From Desulfobacterales bacterium (GTDB lineage Bacteria; Desulfobacterota; Desulfobacteria; Desulfobacterales; C00003060), in the NCBI GenBank assembly GCA_030613145.1, contig JAUWMM010000171.1, positions 1-5,223 on the forward strand: a stretch of DNA of 5,223 nucleotides, read 5' to 3'. The position numbers were made by a program, and so were the translations under genes. Below the pieces are notes generated by a model. It saw nothing but the letters and a program-made list of their open reading frames with translations. It had not been told where the DNA came from and made no database searches. Position 1 is the stretch's first letter, and every line of letters starts with the position of its first letter. Shown here piece by piece: positions 4,987-5,223 of this stretch.

Positions 4987-5223
4987 CTATCTTTCATCCA
5001 GAATCCGTTTCAACTCATCGTTGGTTATTCGGGAATACTGCAGAGAAAATGAGGCGTTTTTATGCCCGAGCTGCCGCTGCACCGCCGCCACATTGCCGGT
5101 TTTTTCCATAATGAACACCCCCATGCCGTGCCGGGCCGAGTGGGGAGTCTTGTCTTTATCCACCCCGGCAAAATCCCGAACCTGATTCCACACCGTATTG
5201 ATCACCCTTGGGGTTAAGCGACC
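4987..5223 (-). CDS. Tyrosine recombinase/phage-type integrase, C-terminal part (runs off right edge)
   Basis: The frame is open to the window edge, giving about 78 residues up to the TAG at 4987-4989; the true start lies beyond 5223, and the GTG at 5205 is internal. This is the end of the catalytic domain of a tyrosine site-specific recombinase. TPHSARHGMG contains the HxxR box, QRQLGHKN the conserved GH, and LQYSRIT the nucleophilic Tyr. Counting from the GTG codon these are His22, Arg25, His48 and Tyr57, with the usual nine-residue His-Tyr spacing, followed by the short acidic tail DELKRILDER. All catalytic residues in this part are present, so nothing suggests inactivation. It resembles integrases of proteobacterial genomic islands and prophages. 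The N-terminal arm-binding and core-binding domains cannot be judged. No attachment site was identified. Confidence 0.88.
   Translation of the reverse strand, partial: GRLTPRVINTVWNQVRDFAGVDKDKTPHSARHGMGVFIMEKTGNVAAVQRQLGHKNASFSLQYSRITNDELKRILDER

Noticed and set aside
4792..5052. 86-codon plus-strand open frame across the hydrolase/recombinase gap
   Set aside because: It overlaps two well-supported minus-strand genes and has no recognisable domain.

Overview
The window looks like an accessory, IS-scarred stretch of a bacterial chromosome with moderate GC content. It holds three apparently intact genes (a GYD-domain protein, a Kef-type monovalent cation:proton antiporter and an ADP-ribosylglycohydrolase), the 3' part of a tyrosine recombinase that runs off the right edge, and three gene remnants (two ISL3-family transposase pieces and the tail of a P-type ATPase). 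The gene types recall Desulfobacterota (former Deltaproteobacteria) or a similar anaerobic proteobacterial lineage. That is only an impression from protein character, because no rRNA, tRNA or marker gene is present.

Left part (1-1250): a plus-strand ISL3 transposase remnant enters from the left edge. It has an internal in-frame deletion and has lost its C-terminus. Its recognisable homology stops at a strong imperfect hairpin (567-616). A sigma-70-type promoter (657-686) and a good ribosome binding site then lead into the GYD-domain gene (733-1026). Directly behind it, on the minus strand, lies a second ISL3 piece containing only the C-terminal catalytic-Glu region (1034-1207). This piece abuts, through an 11-bp inverted repeat, the 3' third or less of a P-type cation ATPase gene (about 1234-1854, plus strand). 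The GYD gene is therefore an intact gene between two oppositely oriented transposase fragments.

Middle (1855-4101): the ATPase tail converges on a full-length 546-residue CPA2/Kef antiporter with a C-terminal nucleotide-binding RCK (TrkA-N) domain, on the minus strand (1981-3621). Upstream of it is about 480 bp without a convincing gene. This gap holds several hairpins, including a sequence that shares two blocks (8 and 10 bases, at nearly the same spacing) with the hairpin at 567-616.

Right part (4102-5223): an ADP-ribosylglycohydrolase with its metal-binding motifs preserved (minus strand) lies immediately downstream of the C-terminal part of a tyrosine recombinase (minus strand, continuing past the edge). 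This suggests the edge of an integrated element, with the hydrolase as a possible cargo gene.

The genes do not form an obvious pathway. Two membrane cation transport proteins (one broken) and one ADP-ribose hydrolase sit among mobile-element debris. I see no clear undescribed multi-gene system. The most unusual signals are the shared hairpin-type repeat and the precise junctions of the remnants.
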